The notes: generated by a model from the letters alone, not told the origin. A stretch of 64,000 bases of DNA from Vibrio crassostreae (GCF_024347415.1 NZ_AP025476.1:2542001-2606000); one strand, 5' to 3'. Positions 46,311-57,242 are shown, counted from the stretch's first letter. Program-made: numbers and translations.

Positions 46311-47519
46311 CTAAACGTCTAACAGCAGACGTGCAGGATCTTCTAGTAGCTCTTTGATGGTCACTAGGAAGCCAACTGATTCACGGCCATCGATTAGACG
46401 GTGGTCGTAAGAAAGCGCTAGGTACATCATTGGTAGAATCTCTACCTTGCCGTCAACAGCCATTGGACGATCTTGGATTTTGTGCATACCCAGGATTGCC
46501 GCTTGAGGCGGGTTGATGATTGGCGTAGACATTAGAGAACCAAATACACCACCGTTTGTGATAGTGAAGTTACCGCCCATCAGCTCATCAACAGTTAGCT
46601 TGCCGTCACGGCCTTTGATTGCTAGCTCTTTGATGCCTTTTTCGATGTCAGCGAAACCTAGTGTGTCACAGTCTTTCAGTACTGGAGTTACTAGACCACG
46701 TGGCGTTGATACTGCCATGCTGATGTCGAAGTAGTTGTGGTAAACAATATCTGTACCATCGATAGAAGCGTTCACTTCTGGGAAACGTTTTAGCGCTTCT
46801 GTTACTGCTTTCACGTAGAAAGACATGAAGCCAAGACGCGTGTCGTGACGCTTCTCGAATTGGTCCTTGTACTGCTTACGAAGGTCCATGATTGGCTTCA
46901 TGTTCACTTCGTTGAAAGTAGTCAGCATTGCTGTGCTGTTCTTCGCTTCTAGAAGACGGTTAGCCACTGTCTTACGTAGGCGAGTCATAGGCACGCGTTT
47001 TTGGCTACGAGCCGCTGCTGGCGCTTCAACTGCTGGTGCAGATGCTGCTGCCGGAGCCGCTTTCGCTGCTGCTAGGTGTGCGTCGATGTCTTCACGAGTA
47101 ATACGACCACCAACACCAGTGCCTTTAACGTCAGCTGGTTGTAGGTTGTGCTCTGCAAGCAAGCGACGAACAGCTGGGCTTAGTGCGTCGTTGCTCTCTT
47201 CTGTAAGAGCCGCTTTGTGGCGCTTATCAGGAGAAGCTTCTGTATCTTCAGTTGTATCTTTCGTTGGTTCACCAGCGACAGCACCCGGCTTGATTTTAGC
47301 CAGAAGCTGTTTAGAAAGTACCGTAGCACCCTCTTCTTCGATGATAGCTTCCAGAACACCCGCTTCAGGAGCCGGTACTTCTAGAACTACTTTATCTGTT
47401 TCGATATCTACAATGACTTCATCACGTGCAACCGCTTCGCCCGGTTTTTTGTGCCAAGTAGCAACTGTTGCATCAGCCACAGATTCAGGTAAATCTGGAA
47501 CCAGAATTTCAATTGTCAT
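46311..47519 (-). CDS. sucB: Dihydrolipoyl succinyltransferase (E2 of 2-oxoglutarate dehydrogenase)
   Basis: 402 aa. Lipoyl domain with Lys43 in [17 protein letters not shown]; peripheral-subunit-binding domain about 110-150 ([22 protein letters not shown]); Ala/Pro linker; C-terminal catalytic domain ending with the His-Asp motif [14 protein letters not shown]. It is the E2 core of the alpha-ketoglutarate dehydrogenase complex. It lies 21 nt downstream of sucA. Confidence 0.97.
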   Translation of the reverse strand: MTIEILVPDLPESVADATVATWHKKPGEAVARDEVIVDIETDKVVLEVPAPEAGVLEAIIEEEGATVLSKQLLAKIKPGAVAGEPTKDTTEDTEASPDKRHKAALTEESNDALSPAVRRLLAEHNLQPADVKGTGVGGRITREDIDAHLAAAKAAPAAASAPAVEAPAAARSQKRVPMTRLRKTVANRLLEAKNSTAMLTTFNEVNMKPIMDLRKQYKDQFEKRHDTRLGFMSFYVKAVTEALKRFPEVNASIDGTDIVYHNYFDISMAVSTPRGLVTPVLKDCDTLGFADIEKGIKELAIKGRDGKLTVDELMGGNFTITNGGVFGSLMSTPIINPPQAAILGMHKIQDRPMAVDGKVEILPMMYLALSYDHRLIDGRESVGFLVTIKELLEDPARLLLDV

Positions 47520-47540
47520 GTGCGTATTTTCCTTTTACTT

Positions 47541-50357
47541 CTAGTTCTTAAGTAGGGTCAAAGCGTCGTCAACTAACGCTTTTTGTTGTTTCAAGTGTAC
47601 CGACATATAGCCAACAGCTGGTGATGCTGATGCAGGACGACCTGCGTATTGAATATCAGCACCCACTGGGATAGCAGCTCGGAAATTATGTTGGCTACTG
47701 TACCAAGCACCTTGGTTTTGAGGCTCTTCTTGACACCAAACGTAATCGACTACATTCGTGTACTGTGCGATTGCAGCTCTCACGTCCTCGTAAGGGAACG
47801 GGTAAAGTTGCTCAATACGCACAATAGCGACATCGTCTTGCTCGTTCTTACGTCTTTGGTCAAGTAGGTCAAAGTAAACCTTACCTGAACAGAACACGAC
47901 GCGTTTTACGTTCTCAGGAGCCAGATCATCAATTTCTGCGATAGCTGGTTGGAACGTACCTTCTGCCAAATCTTCCAGAGAAGAAGTACACAGAGGGTGA
48001 CGAAGCAATGACTTAGGCGACATTACAATCAGAGGACGACGCATTGGTCGAACAACCTGACGACGAATCATGTGGTAAACCTGAGCCGGTGTTGAAGGAA
48101 CAACAACCTGCATGTTTTGTTCAGCACATAACTGAAGGTAACGCTCAAGACGTGCAGAAGAGTGCTCTGGGCCTTGACCTTCATAACCGTGAGGAAGCAG
48201 CATAGTTAAACCACATAGACGTGCCCACTTTTGCTCACCTGATGAAATGAATTGGTCGATAACAACTTGTGCACCGTTTGCGAAGTCACCAAATTGTGCT
48301 TCCCAAAGGGTTAGACCGCTTGGTTCTGCTGTTGCATAACCATACTCAAATGCGAGTACCGCTTCTTCAGATAACACAGAGTCAAACACTTGGAATGGCC
48401 CTTGTTTATCATGAATGTTCGCAAGAGGAACATACGTGCTTGCATCTGATTGATTGTGCAGTACTGAGTGACGGTGGAAGAACGTACCACGACCAGAATC
48501 TTGGCCAGAGATACGAATACGCTTACCGTCATCAACCAGTGTTGCGTATGCCAGGGTTTCAGCCATGCCCCAATCGACTTGTTTCTCACCATTCACCATG
48601 GCAGTACGATCGTTGTACAGTTTATTGACTCGGCTTTGCAGCTTATGGCTGTCTGGGTATTGGCAAAGTTTGGTACCAAGCTCTTTCAGGCGCTCGATAT
48701 CAATCTTGTTATCCCATTCGATGTTCCAGTCGTGACCTAGGTAAGGAGACCAGTCCACAGAGTGAAGTGCCATTGGGCGCCACTCTTTAACCACAACTTC
48801 ACCGTGATCAAGTGCATCACGATATTCGTTAACTAGTTGAGTTGCTGTATCAATACCAAACTCACCGCGCTCCATTAGCACGTCAGCGTAAAGCTTACGT
48901 GGCGTTGGATGCTTCTTGATTTTTTGGTACATCAAAGGCTGTGTTGCATTCGGCTCATCGGCTTCGTTGTGACCGTGGCGACGGTAACAAACCAAATCAA
49001 TAACAACATCACGCTTAAACGTATTACGGTAATCCAATGCCAAACGAGCGACGAACGCAACCGCTTCTGGATCATCAGAGTTAACGTGGAAAATCGGAGC
49101 CTGAACCATCTTCGCGATATCAGTACAGTACATCGTAGAACGAGTATCGCGTGGGTTAGACGTTGTAAAACCAACTTGGTTGTTTACAACGATACGAACC
49201 GTACCACCCACACAGAAACCACGAGCTTGAGACATGTTAAACGTCTCTTGTACTACACCCTGACCAGCGATAGCTGAGTCACCGTGGATAGTAATTGGAA
49301 GTACACGGCTGCCGTCACTATCACCAAGGCGATCTTGACGTGCACGTACTGAACCGATAACTACCGGGTTTACGATTTCTAAGTGAGATGGGTTAAATGC
49401 AAGTGCTAAGTGAACGTTGCCGCCTGGCGTTGCGAAGTCCGCAGAGAAGCCTTGGTGGTATTTCACATCACCAGTACCCCACGTGTCATCGTGCTTGCCC
49501 GCAAATTCGTCAAACAGGTCTTGTGGCTTTTTACCAAGCACGTTGACCAACATGTTTAGACGACCACGGTGAGCCATACCAACAACAACTTCACGCATGC
49601 CTTGTCCGCCAGCATGACGAATAATTTCTTTCGTCATTGGGATAAGCGCATCACCACCTTCCAACGAGAAGCGTTTCGCGCCTGGGAATTTCGCACCAAG
49701 ATAGCGCTCAAGACCTTCAGCTGCAGTTAGCTCTTCTAGGAAAGCTTGCTTTTCTTCTTTATTGAAAGAGGGTTGACCAGATACAGACTCTAAACGTTGT
49801 TGAATCCAACGTTTTTGCTCTGTATTTGTCATGTGCATGTATTCAGCACCAATAGAACCACAATAAGTCTGCTTTAGAGATTTGTATAAATCTTTAAGCA
49901 CCATCGTCTCTTGGCCAATCGCGTAAGAGCCGACGTTAAACGTCTCATTGAGGTCATCTTCGGTAAGAGTGTGGAAAGAAGGATCCAGCTCTTCAACTGT
50001 ATCTCTTTTCCATAAACCTAGGGGGTCTAGATTTGCTGATTGATGCCCTCGGAATCGATAGGCATTAATAAGTTGCAGAACCTTTACTTGTTTCGCATCG
50101 ACATCTGGATCACTAACTTGGACACTGTAATGCTTTGTTTCTTGAGCGAGTCGACGGAAGTATTCACGAACACGAGAGTGTGGTTGTTCCACTGTCTCTG
50201 AAGCTTGCACAGGCAGTTCTTCAAAAACACTTCTCCATTCGTCACTTACCGAATCTGGGTCACTTAGATACAGTTCATAGAGTTCTTCTACGTACGTTGC
50301 ATTGGCGCCAGCCAAGTGTGAAGACTCGAGCCATGCCTTCATCACGCCGTTGTGCAT
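47541..50357 (-). CDS. sucA: 2-oxoglutarate dehydrogenase E1
   Basis: 938 aa. Thiamine-diphosphate-dependent decarboxylase of the alpha-ketoglutarate dehydrogenase complex (E1o). The start MHNGVMKAWLESSHLAGANA matches the family. Signatures are EYMHMTNTEQKRWIQQRLES, GMAHRGRLNMLVNVLGK, the ThDP motif GDSAIAGQG...NNQVGFTT and CYRRHGHNEADEP. Length is standard. A terminator-like hairpin separates it from sdhB. Confidence 0.97.
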   Translation of the reverse strand: MHNGVMKAWLESSHLAGANATYVEELYELYLSDPDSVSDEWRSVFEELPVQASETVEQPHSRVREYFRRLAQETKHYSVQVSDPDVDAKQVKVLQLINAYRFRGHQSANLDPLGLWKRDTVEELDPSFHTLTEDDLNETFNVGSYAIGQETMVLKDLYKSLKQTYCGSIGAEYMHMTNTEQKRWIQQRLESVSGQPSFNKEEKQAFLEELTAAEGLERYLGAKFPGAKRFSLEGGDALIPMTKEIIRHAGGQGMREVVVGMAHRGRLNMLVNVLGKKPQDLFDEFAGKHDDTWGTGDVKYHQGFSADFATPGGNVHLALAFNPSHLEIVNPVVIGSVRARQDRLGDSDGSRVLPITIHGDSAIAGQGVVQETFNMSQARGFCVGGTVRIVVNNQVGFTTSNPRDTRSTMYCTDIAKMVQAPIFHVNSDDPEAVAFVARLALDYRNTFKRDVVIDLVCYRRHGHNEADEPNATQPLMYQKIKKHPTPRKLYADVLMERGEFGIDTATQLVNEYRDALDHGEVVVKEWRPMALHSVDWSPYLGHDWNIEWDNKIDIERLKELGTKLCQYPDSHKLQSRVNKLYNDRTAMVNGEKQVDWGMAETLAYATLVDDGKRIRISGQDSGRGTFFHRHSVLHNQSDASTYVPLANIHDKQGPFQVFDSVLSEEAVLAFEYGYATAEPSGLTLWEAQFGDFANGAQVVIDQFISSGEQKWARLCGLTMLLPHGYEGQGPEHSSARLERYLQLCAEQNMQVVVPSTPAQVYHMIRRQVVRPMRRPLIVMSPKSLLRHPLCTSSLEDLAEGTFQPAIAEIDDLAPENVKRVVFCSGKVYFDLLDQRRKNEQDDVAIVRIEQLYPFPYEDVRAAIAQYTNVVDYVWCQEEPQNQGAWYSSQHNFRAAIPVGADIQYAGRPASASPAVGYMSVHLKQQKALVDDALTLLKN

Positions 50358-50410
50358 ATTTTCCCTTAACCAGTAGTTTTCACGTTTGCTGCGGTCTATG
50401 CCGAGCTATT

Positions 50411-50447
50411 AAAAGGCCGCCCCAAAACTTCTAGGGCGGCAATTTTT
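50411..50447. terminator. Internal terminator-like hairpin between sdhB and sucA
   Basis: The stem GCCGCCC / GGGCGGC (50416-50422 / 50434-50440) has a T-rich tail on both strands (minus: CTTTTAA). It sits inside the sdh-suc cluster and may attenuate transcription into sucABCD. Confidence 0.55.
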
Positions 50448-50454
50448 ATATAAC

Positions 50455-51168
50455 TTAAACCGAACGATTCACCAACATGGTCTTGATGTGACCAATAGCT
50501 TTCGTCGGATTTAATCCCTTAGGACAAACACTTACACAATTCATGATGCCATGGCAACGAAAAACGCTAAATGCATCATCAAGATCGGACAAACGTTCGT
50601 CTGTCGCTGTATCTCGGCTATCAATTAGCCAACGGTACGCTGCAAGTAGGCCTGCTGGTCCGATGAATTTGTCAGGGTTCCACCAGAACGATGGGCAAGA
50701 TGTCGTACAACATGCACACATGATACATTCGTACAATCCATCTAAGTGCGCGCGCTCATCAGGGCTTTGTAAGTTTTCACGTGCCGGCGGTACATTGCCA
50801 TCAGACACTAAGAATGGCTTCACTTTCTCGTAGTTATCGTAGAACTGAGTCATGTCTACAATCAGGTCACGAACAACAGGTAGACCAGGCAGCGGACGAA
50901 TCACAATCTTGTCTTGGCCAGAAAGCGCAGACAATGGAGTGATACAAGCCAGACCGTTTTTACCATTCATGTTCAAACCATCCGAACCACATACACCTTC
51001 ACGGCATGAGCGACGGAATGAGATAGTTGGATCTTGCTCTTTCAACAGAATAAGCGCGTCCAAAAGCATCATGTCTGAACCTTCATCCACCTCTAGGGTG
51101 TATTCCTTCATATAAGGCTTCTGGTCGACATCTGGATTGTAACGGTATAAAGAGAAATTCAGTTTCAT
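50455..51168 (-). CDS. sdhB: Succinate dehydrogenase iron-sulfur subunit
   Basis: 237 aa from the ATG at 51168. A second ATG six bases upstream (51174) has the Shine-Dalgarno GGAG only 2-3 nt away, whereas 51168 has it at 8 nt. Cysteine sets: [2Fe-2S] SCREGVCGSDG with a later Cys; [4Fe-4S] CIMCACCTTSCP; [3Fe-4S] CHGIMNCVSVCPKG. Length matches the E. coli protein. It follows sdhA directly. Confidence 0.97.
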   Translation of the reverse strand: MKLNFSLYRYNPDVDQKPYMKEYTLEVDEGSDMMLLDALILLKEQDPTISFRRSCREGVCGSDGLNMNGKNGLACITPLSALSGQDKIVIRPLPGLPVVRDLIVDMTQFYDNYEKVKPFLVSDGNVPPARENLQSPDERAHLDGLYECIMCACCTTSCPSFWWNPDKFIGPAGLLAAYRWLIDSRDTATDERLSDLDDAFSVFRCHGIMNCVSVCPKGLNPTKAIGHIKTMLVNRSV

Positions 51169-51180
51169 GGTCATATCTCC

Positions 51181-52947
51181 TTAGTACGTACGTGCTTTTG
51201 GTGGGAACGCTTCACGATGGATAGGTTCCATGTTTACACCACGCTTAGTCATGCTCTCTGACTCTGGGTTGTAAAGAGAGTGGCATAGCCATTGCTCATC
51301 ATCACGGTCAGGGAAATCGAATCGAGCGTGTGCACCACGGCTCTCTGTACGGAAGTTTGCAGCAACCGCGGTTGCGAATGCAGTTTCCATCAGGTTTTCA
51401 AGCTCTAGACACTCGATACGTTGAGTGTTGAACTCTGTCGACTTGTCAGATAGGTGTGCATTCTTCAGACGCTCGCGAATCGCCTTAAGCTCTTCTAGGC
51501 CTTCAGCCATTGCTTTACCTTCACGGAATACCGAGAAGTTGTTCTGCATACATTGCTGAAGATCTTTACGAATTTGCGCTGGATCTTCACCGTCTGTGCT
51601 GTTTTCCCAACGGTTGTAACGCTCTAGTGAACGTTCAATGTCAGCTTCAGTTGCAGGCTTAGCTTCGTCTTGCTTCTTCAGTGTCTCACCTAGGTGTAGA
51701 CCTGTCGCACGACCAAATACCACTAAATCAAGCAGTGAGTTACCACCTAGACGGTTAGCACCGTGTACAGATACTGATGCAATTTCACCACAAGCAAATA
51801 GGCCTTGGATTTCAACATCAGTGCCATCTTCAGTTTGCTTAATAGCTTGACCAGAAACTTGTGTTGGAACACCACCCATCATGTAGTGACATGTTGGGAT
51901 TACTGGGATTGGCTCTTTTACTGGATCAACGTGAGCAAAGGTACGAGACAGTTCACATACACCAGGAAGACGAGATTCAAGTGTCTCTTTACCTAGGTGA
52001 TCAAGTTTCAGCTTGATGTGTGGACCCCAAGGACCATCGCAGCCGCGACCTTCACGGATTTCAACCATCATTGAACGAGCAACAACATCACGACCTGCTA
52101 AGTCTTTAGCATTTGGTGCGTAACGTTCCATGAAGCGTTCGCCGTCTTTATTGAGAAGGTAACCACCTTCACCACGACAACCTTCCGTTACCAATACACC
52201 TGCACCAGCGATACCCGTTGGGTGGAACTGCCACATTTCGATGTCTTGCATTGGAACGCCAGCACGAATCGCCATACCAACACCGTCACCAGTGTTGATG
52301 TGTGCGTTAGTTGTCGAAGCGTAGATACGACCAGCACCGCCAGTAGCAAGGATTGTTGCCTTCGCTTTGAAGTAGCAAACTTCGCCCGTTTCCATACAAA
52401 GCGCGGTTGTACCTAAGATTGCACCGTCTTCGTTCTTAACAAGATCCAGTGCATACCACTCAGAGAAAACCGTCGTTTTGTGCTTAATGTTTTGTTGGTA
52501 AAGCGTGTGAAGCAGTGCGTGACCAGTACGGTCGGCTGCAGCTGCGGTACGAGCCGCTTGCTCACCACCAAAGTTTTTAGATTGACCGCCAAAAGGACGT
52601 TGATAAATAGTGCCGTTCTCAAAACGAGAGAAAGGTAGGCCCATTTTTTCTAATTCGATAACCGACTCAGGACCGTTTTTACACATGTATTCGATCGCGT
52701 CTTGGTCACCGATGTAATCAGAACCTTTTACTGTGTCATACATGTGTTGTTCCCAATGGTCTTCGTGCGCGTTACCAAGAGCAACAGTGATGCCGCCTTG
52801 TGCAGAAACCGTATGAGAACGAGTAGGGAAAACTTTAGAAAGCAATGCACAAGATAGGCCTTGCTCAGAAATTTGCAGTGCGGCACGCATACCTGCACCA
52901 CCAGCGCCGATAACTACGGCATCAAACTCACGAACAGGAATAGTCAC
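51181..52947 (-). CDS. sdhA: Succinate dehydrogenase flavoprotein subunit
   Basis: 588 aa from a GTG at 52947, the codon right after the sdhD stop. Rossmann start [16 protein letters not shown]; His45 in SHTVSAQGG is the covalent FAD attachment residue; substrate-site motifs are [13 protein letters not shown] and [12 protein letters not shown], and [19 protein letters not shown] is also present. It oxidises succinate to fumarate in complex II. Confidence 0.98.
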   Translation of the reverse strand: MTIPVREFDAVVIGAGGAGMRAALQISEQGLSCALLSKVFPTRSHTVSAQGGITVALGNAHEDHWEQHMYDTVKGSDYIGDQDAIEYMCKNGPESVIELEKMGLPFSRFENGTIYQRPFGGQSKNFGGEQAARTAAAADRTGHALLHTLYQQNIKHKTTVFSEWYALDLVKNEDGAILGTTALCMETGEVCYFKAKATILATGGAGRIYASTTNAHINTGDGVGMAIRAGVPMQDIEMWQFHPTGIAGAGVLVTEGCRGEGGYLLNKDGERFMERYAPNAKDLAGRDVVARSMMVEIREGRGCDGPWGPHIKLKLDHLGKETLESRLPGVCELSRTFAHVDPVKEPIPVIPTCHYMMGGVPTQVSGQAIKQTEDGTDVEIQGLFACGEIASVSVHGANRLGGNSLLDLVVFGRATGLHLGETLKKQDEAKPATEADIERSLERYNRWENSTDGEDPAQIRKDLQQCMQNNFSVFREGKAMAEGLEELKAIRERLKNAHLSDKSTEFNTQRIECLELENLMETAFATAVAANFRTESRGAHARFDFPDRDDEQWLCHSLYNPESESMTKRGVNMEPIHREAFPPKARTY

Positions 52948-53295
52948 TTACGCACCCCACAAAATAAACAGACCAGAGAAGAAATATCCAAGAAGAACTG
53001 CAACAACACCAACTTGAAGACCAACACGCAGTTTTGCGCATTTGATGTAGTCAGTTAGTACTTGCCATAGGCCGATCCACGCGTGAACCAAAACAGAAGT
53101 AAGCGCTAACATGGTGAAGACTTTAGTGAATGTTCCACCAAAGAATTGCGTCCAAGATGCGTAAGAGATATCACCAGAGAAAGCACAGAAGCTTACTAGG
53201 TAGATAGTGTAAAGAGTCATAATGATGGCAGTTGCACGAATCAGTAGATAATCATGAACACCATTACGACCAAAAGTAGAAACGTTGTTTACCAT
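52948..53295 (-). CDS. sdhD: Succinate dehydrogenase membrane anchor SdhD
   Basis: 115 aa, three membrane helices. The start MVNNVSTFGRNGVHDYLLIRATA matches SdhD, and the haem-b ligand His is in LVHAWIGLWQV. It overlaps sdhC by 7 nt and abuts sdhA. Confidence 0.95.
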   Translation of the reverse strand: MVNNVSTFGRNGVHDYLLIRATAIIMTLYTIYLVSFCAFSGDISYASWTQFFGGTFTKVFTMLALTSVLVHAWIGLWQVLTDYIKCAKLRVGLQVGVVAVLLGYFFSGLFILWGA

Positions 53296-53681
53296 ACTAA
53301 GATCCCCGCTAGTAGAGACAATACCGCTGTTGCTGCGAATGCAACCTTAGCGCTCTTAGCGCCAGATTCCAGCTCTTCAAAGTGACCTAGGTCCATAAGA
53401 AGGTGACGAATACCACCAGCAATGTGGTAAGCCAAAGCGGTTAAAATGCCCCACAGAATAAACTTCACGAAGAAACCATCGACAATGTCGCTAGCTTCCA
53501 TAAAGCCTACTGGGGATGAGAGGGAAATGGATAGTAACCAAAGCAAAATTCCAATCGCGACAAAAGTTATCACCCCAGACACACGGTGTAGGATGGAAGC
53601 TATTGCTGTGATTGGAAAGTGGATGGTCTGTAAATCTAAATTAACAGGTCTTGTCTTTCTTTCTTTCACGGGCTTGCTCAC
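53289..53681 (-). CDS. sdhC: Succinate dehydrogenase cytochrome b556 subunit
   Basis: 130 aa, three membrane helices; RPVNLDLQTIHFPITAIASILHRVSG is the family start and YHIAGGIRHLLMD contains the haem ligand His. The start is GTG at 53681, with GGAG 4 nt upstream. It is the first gene of sdhCDAB-sucABCD and divergent from gltA. Confidence 0.96.
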   Translation of the reverse strand: MSKPVKERKTRPVNLDLQTIHFPITAIASILHRVSGVITFVAIGILLWLLSISLSSPVGFMEASDIVDGFFVKFILWGILTALAYHIAGGIRHLLMDLGHFEELESGAKSAKVAFAATAVLSLLAGILVW

Positions 53682-54098
53682 TCAGCTCCATTGAGCATTA
53701 TGGTCATTAAATAACCTTATGATATTGTTATGGACAAAATTTGATTGCTAACCTTCAAAATTTAACATTAACTTAACAAATAACTGAAGTTGAGCCTTAG
53801 ATAATTGTAAAATAATTGTTAACCGCTCGATTAAGAAAGACACCTCACATTTCTTCTTAGCCTTGCATTTATAAGGTTTTAACCAAACTTTTCAGCGCCA
53901 CTATACGGCTGGCAACATTCTAATACAATTGATGTAACAAATAATGCTACACAGACCAGATTTTTAACGAATTTAATGTAAAAAACACTAACAAGTGCAC
54001 ACAAAGCTGCAGAAAAATTGACTTTCCCACGTAAGACCAGTAAAAAAATGGCACATAAACATCCTGGACGGATTAAATAATAAACAAAGGAGATTGTT
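53682..54098. promoter_or_regulatory. Divergent sdhC-gltA promoter region
   Basis: 417 bp, AT-rich and without coding capacity. TTAAC occurs at 53762-53766 and 53773-53777 (11-bp spacing, as in ArcA direct repeats), with a third copy between them, and ATTGTTAAC lies near 53815. ArcA repression of sdh and gltA is known in related bacteria, so these are candidate sites. No RNA gene seen. A ribosome-binding site AAGGAG lies 9 nt before gltA. Confidence 0.45.
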
Positions 54099-55388
54099 AT
54101 GGCGGATAAGAAAGCTACCCTTCACATTGAAGGTCAAGCGCCAATCGAGCTGCCGATTACAGAAGGTGTACTTGGTACTCCAGTGATCGATGTTCGTACA
54201 CTAGGTTCTAATGGTTTTTTCACTTTTGACCCTGGTTTTCTTGCCACTGCATCCTGTGAGTCTCAAATCACTTTTATTGACGGTGGAAAAGGTATTCTTT
54301 TACATCGTGGTTACCCAATTGACCAACTTGCCAATAACGCTGATTACTTAGAAGTATGTTACATACTTCTTTACGGTGAAGCCCCATCTCGAGCTGAGTA
54401 CGAAAAGTTCAAGACTACCGTGACACGTCACACTATGGTGCATGAGCAAATTGCTAGTTTCTTCCACGGCTTCCGCCGTGACGCTCACCCTATGGCTGTA
54501 ATGTGTGGTGTTGTAGGTGCTCTAGCGGCGTTCTACCACGACTCACTTGATGTAAACAACGATACACACCGTGAAATTGCGGCATACCGCCTGATTTCAA
54601 AAATGCCGACACTGGCAGCAATGTGTTACAAATATTCAATCGGTCAGCCGTTTATCTACCCACGTAACGATCTTGGCTACGCAGAAAACTTCTTACACAT
54701 GATGTTTGCAAACCCATGTGAAGAGTATGAAGTGAACCCTATCGTCGCTCGTGCAATGGATAAAATCTTTACTCTACACGCTGATCACGAACAGAATGCT
54801 TCTACGTCTACAGTACGTCTTGCTGGTTCATCTGGTGCTAACCCGTTTGCATGTATCGCTGCAGGTATCGCATCACTTTGGGGCCCTGCTCACGGCGGTG
54901 CAAACGAAGCTTGTCTGCGTATGCTTGAAGAGATCGGTAGCGTAGATAATATTGAAGAATACGTTGCGAAAGCAAAAGACAAAGATGACCCATTCCGTTT
55001 GATGGGCTTCGGTCACCGTGTTTACAAGAACTACGATCCACGTGCAACAGTAATGCGCGAAGCGTGTCACGAAGTACTTAAAGAGCTAAACATCCAAGAT
55101 CCACTACTAGACGTAGCAATGGAACTTGAGCGTATCGCTCTATCTGATGAGTACTTTGTTTCTAAGAAGCTATACCCGAACGTAGATTTCTATTCAGGTA
55201 TCATTCTGAAAGCAATCGGCATTCCAGTGTCTATGTTCACAGTAATCTTCGCGATGTCTCGTACTATCGGTTGGATTGCACACTGGAACGAGATGCACAG
55301 CGATCCGACGAACCGTATCGGTCGCCCTCGTCAGCTATATACTGGTGAAGAACAACGTGACTTTAAAGCACTTTACGAACGTGAATAG
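54099..55388 (+). CDS. gltA: Citrate synthase (type II)
   Basis: 429 aa. It condenses oxaloacetate and acetyl-CoA. Gram-negative hexameric type with an N-terminal small beta domain ([20 protein letters not shown]). Catalytic segments are [26 protein letters not shown] and [11 protein letters not shown] (active-site Asp). It is usually NADH-inhibited in this family. It faces the sdh-suc operon across a shared promoter region. Confidence 0.97.
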   Translation: MADKKATLHIEGQAPIELPITEGVLGTPVIDVRTLGSNGFFTFDPGFLATASCESQITFIDGGKGILLHRGYPIDQLANNADYLEVCYILLYGEAPSRAEYEKFKTTVTRHTMVHEQIASFFHGFRRDAHPMAVMCGVVGALAAFYHDSLDVNNDTHREIAAYRLISKMPTLAAMCYKYSIGQPFIYPRNDLGYAENFLHMMFANPCEEYEVNPIVARAMDKIFTLHADHEQNASTSTVRLAGSSGANPFACIAAGIASLWGPAHGGANEACLRMLEEIGSVDNIEEYVAKAKDKDDPFRLMGFGHRVYKNYDPRATVMREACHEVLKELNIQDPLLDVAMELERIALSDEYFVSKKLYPNVDFYSGIILKAIGIPVSMFTVIFAMSRTIGWIAHWNEMHSDPTNRIGRPRQLYTGEEQRDFKALYERE

Positions 55389-55408
55389 TCGCTATAAAGC
55401 ATAATGTA

Positions 55409-55443
55409 AAAAGGGGTTGATGTAAGAACATCAACCCCTTTTC
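55409..55443 (+). terminator. Terminator of gltA
   Basis: 15-bp perfect stem AAAAGGGGTTGATGT / ACATCAACCCCTTTT, loop AAGA. Confidence 0.9.
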
Positions 55444-55464
55444 TTTTCTACGAGATACAATCGA

Positions 55465-55487
55465 CTCGTATCCCTCATCTCGCATCT
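55465..55487. repeat. Degenerate heptamer units of the CTCGTAT family
   Basis: CTCGTAT CCCTCAT CTCGCAT are three degenerate units related to the arrays at 37511 and 43934. A reverse-oriented TACGAGATAC unit lies at 55448-55457. Located between the gltA terminator and the ybgI stop. Confidence 0.5.
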
Positions 55488-55491
55488 GTTC

Positions 55492-56250
55492 TTAAACCGG
55501 ATTATCGATATCGATAAACTCAACATCCAATCCATGCTCTTTTGCTAACCACTCGCCCAATGCTTTAACACCGTAGCGTTCTGTTGCATGGTGACCTGCG
55601 GCAAAGTAATGGATGTCTTGCTCACGAGCCGAGTAAGTTGTGCGCTCTGAAATTTCACCTGAGATAAATGCATCAATACCTTGAGAAGCCGCCAGCTCAA
55701 TGTAATCTTGACCACCACCAGTACACCAACCTACCGTTTCAATCATTTTATCGGCGTTTTCAGGAGCAATATGCAGTGGTTTACGATTTAGAACATGATC
55801 AATTTTTTCTGAAAACTCAGCACCTGTCATTGGTTTTTTTAATTTACCAAACATTGCAACCGATTGTGGGTGCCCTTCCAAGCCACCTTCTACCTCAATA
55901 TCAAGCAGCTCAGCGAGCTTGGCGTTGTTACCAAGTTCAGGGTGGATATCGAGAGGTAAGTGATAACCTAGAAGATTAATGTCATTCTTAATCAGAGTAC
56001 GAATGCGCTTGCCCTTCATGCCACGAATCGCTTCTGACTCACCTTTCCAAAAGAAACCGTGATGAACCAACAAAGCATCGGCATTCAATTCTACCGCTTT
56101 ATCAATCAGAGCTTGAGAGGCTGTTACACCAGTAACGATGCGCTTCACTTCAGATGCACCCTCGACTTGAAGACCGTTCGGGCAGTAATCTTTAATCTGT
56201 TGTGGCTGCAGTTTTTCGTTAAGTAGCTTTTCTAATTGTAAGTTATTCAT
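55492..56250 (-). CDS. ybgI: Nif3-like dinuclear metal-binding protein YbgI
   Basis: 252 aa. NIF3/YbgI family (PF01784): metal ligands in LVHHGFFWKGE, GYHLPLDIHPELGNNA and FAAGHHATERYGV. It forms hexameric toroids in E. coli and is sometimes labelled GTP cyclohydrolase type 2, though this is not firmly established. Convergent with gltA. Confidence 0.92.
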   Translation of the reverse strand: MNNLQLEKLLNEKLQPQQIKDYCPNGLQVEGASEVKRIVTGVTASQALIDKAVELNADALLVHHGFFWKGESEAIRGMKGKRIRTLIKNDINLLGYHLPLDIHPELGNNAKLAELLDIEVEGGLEGHPQSVAMFGKLKKPMTGAEFSEKIDHVLNRKPLHIAPENADKMIETVGWCTGGGQDYIELAASQGIDAFISGEISERTTYSAREQDIHYFAAGHHATERYGVKALGEWLAKEHGLDVEFIDIDNPV

Positions 56251-56357
56251 TTTAATTTCCAGCTTACCTTTATAATAACGTCGTTATATCAATTTACGGG
56301 TAGAATGTCGAAAGCCCCAGGGCTATGTTTATAAAGAGCTATGTTTATGAGGAAGAG

Positions 56358-57116
56358 ATGACAGCACTGCAACGTTTTTACCAATGGGTCATCGACTCAC
56401 CACCATTACTAGAAATCAAGCCACCGATTTCTGATCTCACTGCATTCTCAAGCCACCAAGAGCTCGACGACGCACATACTTATGATGGTAATCCTAGATT
56501 AGGCTTTCTCTACCAACACTTATGTGAACAAGTCATCACTGCTTCGGATAATTATTCAATCAAGCACGATGAGATCCAGATTAATGTTGAGGGTAGAACA
56601 CTCGGCGCAATCGACTTTATTCTCGAAAAAGCGAACAACCAAAAGTTAGAACACTGGGAAGTGGCGATTAAGTTTTACCTGCTCCACGAACAAACTTGGT
56701 TTGGCCCCAACTCTCACGATCAATTGGATAAGAAGCTCAAAAGGATGCTCAGCCACCAGCTTGGTATGTCATCTTCATCCGCTTTTATTGAGCAGTATCC
56801 AGAGATCGATGTCGACTCAAAACATCTCCTCATGCAAGGTCGTCTATACACCAACCCATTCTTAGAGCAAAACGTACCTACTGAATGTTTGGGCTACGAC
56901 ATTAACCCGAGCCAAGTAAACGGCTTTTGGTGCTATCAAAACCAAGCTCATCTAATCACTGAAGCGCTCTACCCTCTCACCAAAGAACAATGGGCGGCAG
57001 GTACGGATGATTTCAGCAGTCAGCCTATCACCGAGTTTGGTGATCGCTTCGTCCATGGGCAAACCAAGTCCGGGCAATTCTGGTTTGTGATGCCACAAAG
57101 TTGGCCACACGGTTAG
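56358..57116 (+). CDS. DUF1853 family protein
   Basis: 252 aa from the ATG at 56358 (MTALQRFYQWVID), with AGGAAG just upstream; an earlier in-frame ATG at 56325 has no ribosome-binding site. The sequence FLYQHLCEQVI, LGAIDFILEKANN, HWEVAIKFYLLHEQTWFGPNSHDQLDKKLKRM fits DUF1853. The segment with D..E..K spacing (AIDFIL, HWEVAIKFY) looks like a PD-(D/E)XK nuclease core, an inference not tested here. Function unknown. Confidence 0.8.
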   Translation: MTALQRFYQWVIDSPPLLEIKPPISDLTAFSSHQELDDAHTYDGNPRLGFLYQHLCEQVITASDNYSIKHDEIQINVEGRTLGAIDFILEKANNQKLEHWEVAIKFYLLHEQTWFGPNSHDQLDKKLKRMLSHQLGMSSSSAFIEQYPEIDVDSKHLLMQGRLYTNPFLEQNVPTECLGYDINPSQVNGFWCYQNQAHLITEALYPLTKEQWAAGTDDFSSQPITEFGDRFVHGQTKSGQFWFVMPQSWPHG

Positions 57117-57173
57117 TCGTCTAAGCTAACTCACTTACCTTTTCCCGCTTATTACACGCAACCAGCACAAATA

Positions 57174-57203
57174 AAAAGGGCTGATGTTTTCACATCAACC
57201 CTT
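57174..57203 (+). terminator. Terminator of the DUF1853 gene
   Basis: Stem AAGGGCTGATGT / ACATCAACCCTT with one mismatch and loop TTTC, followed by a T-rich segment. It shares TGATGT/ACATCA with the argS and gltA terminators. Confidence 0.75.
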
Positions 57204-57242
57204 CTATCTATTTAGCTTTTATATCCAGTAATCAAATTTCGA

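Noticed and set aside
46867..47544. 225-codon plus-strand frame opposite sucB
   Set aside because: Antisense to a well-supported gene; the length reflects the low-complexity Ala/Pro linker of SucB.
48269..49277. Long plus-strand open frames (119 and 122 codons) opposite sucA
   Set aside because: Shadows of sucA codon bias, with no start signals and no family resemblance.
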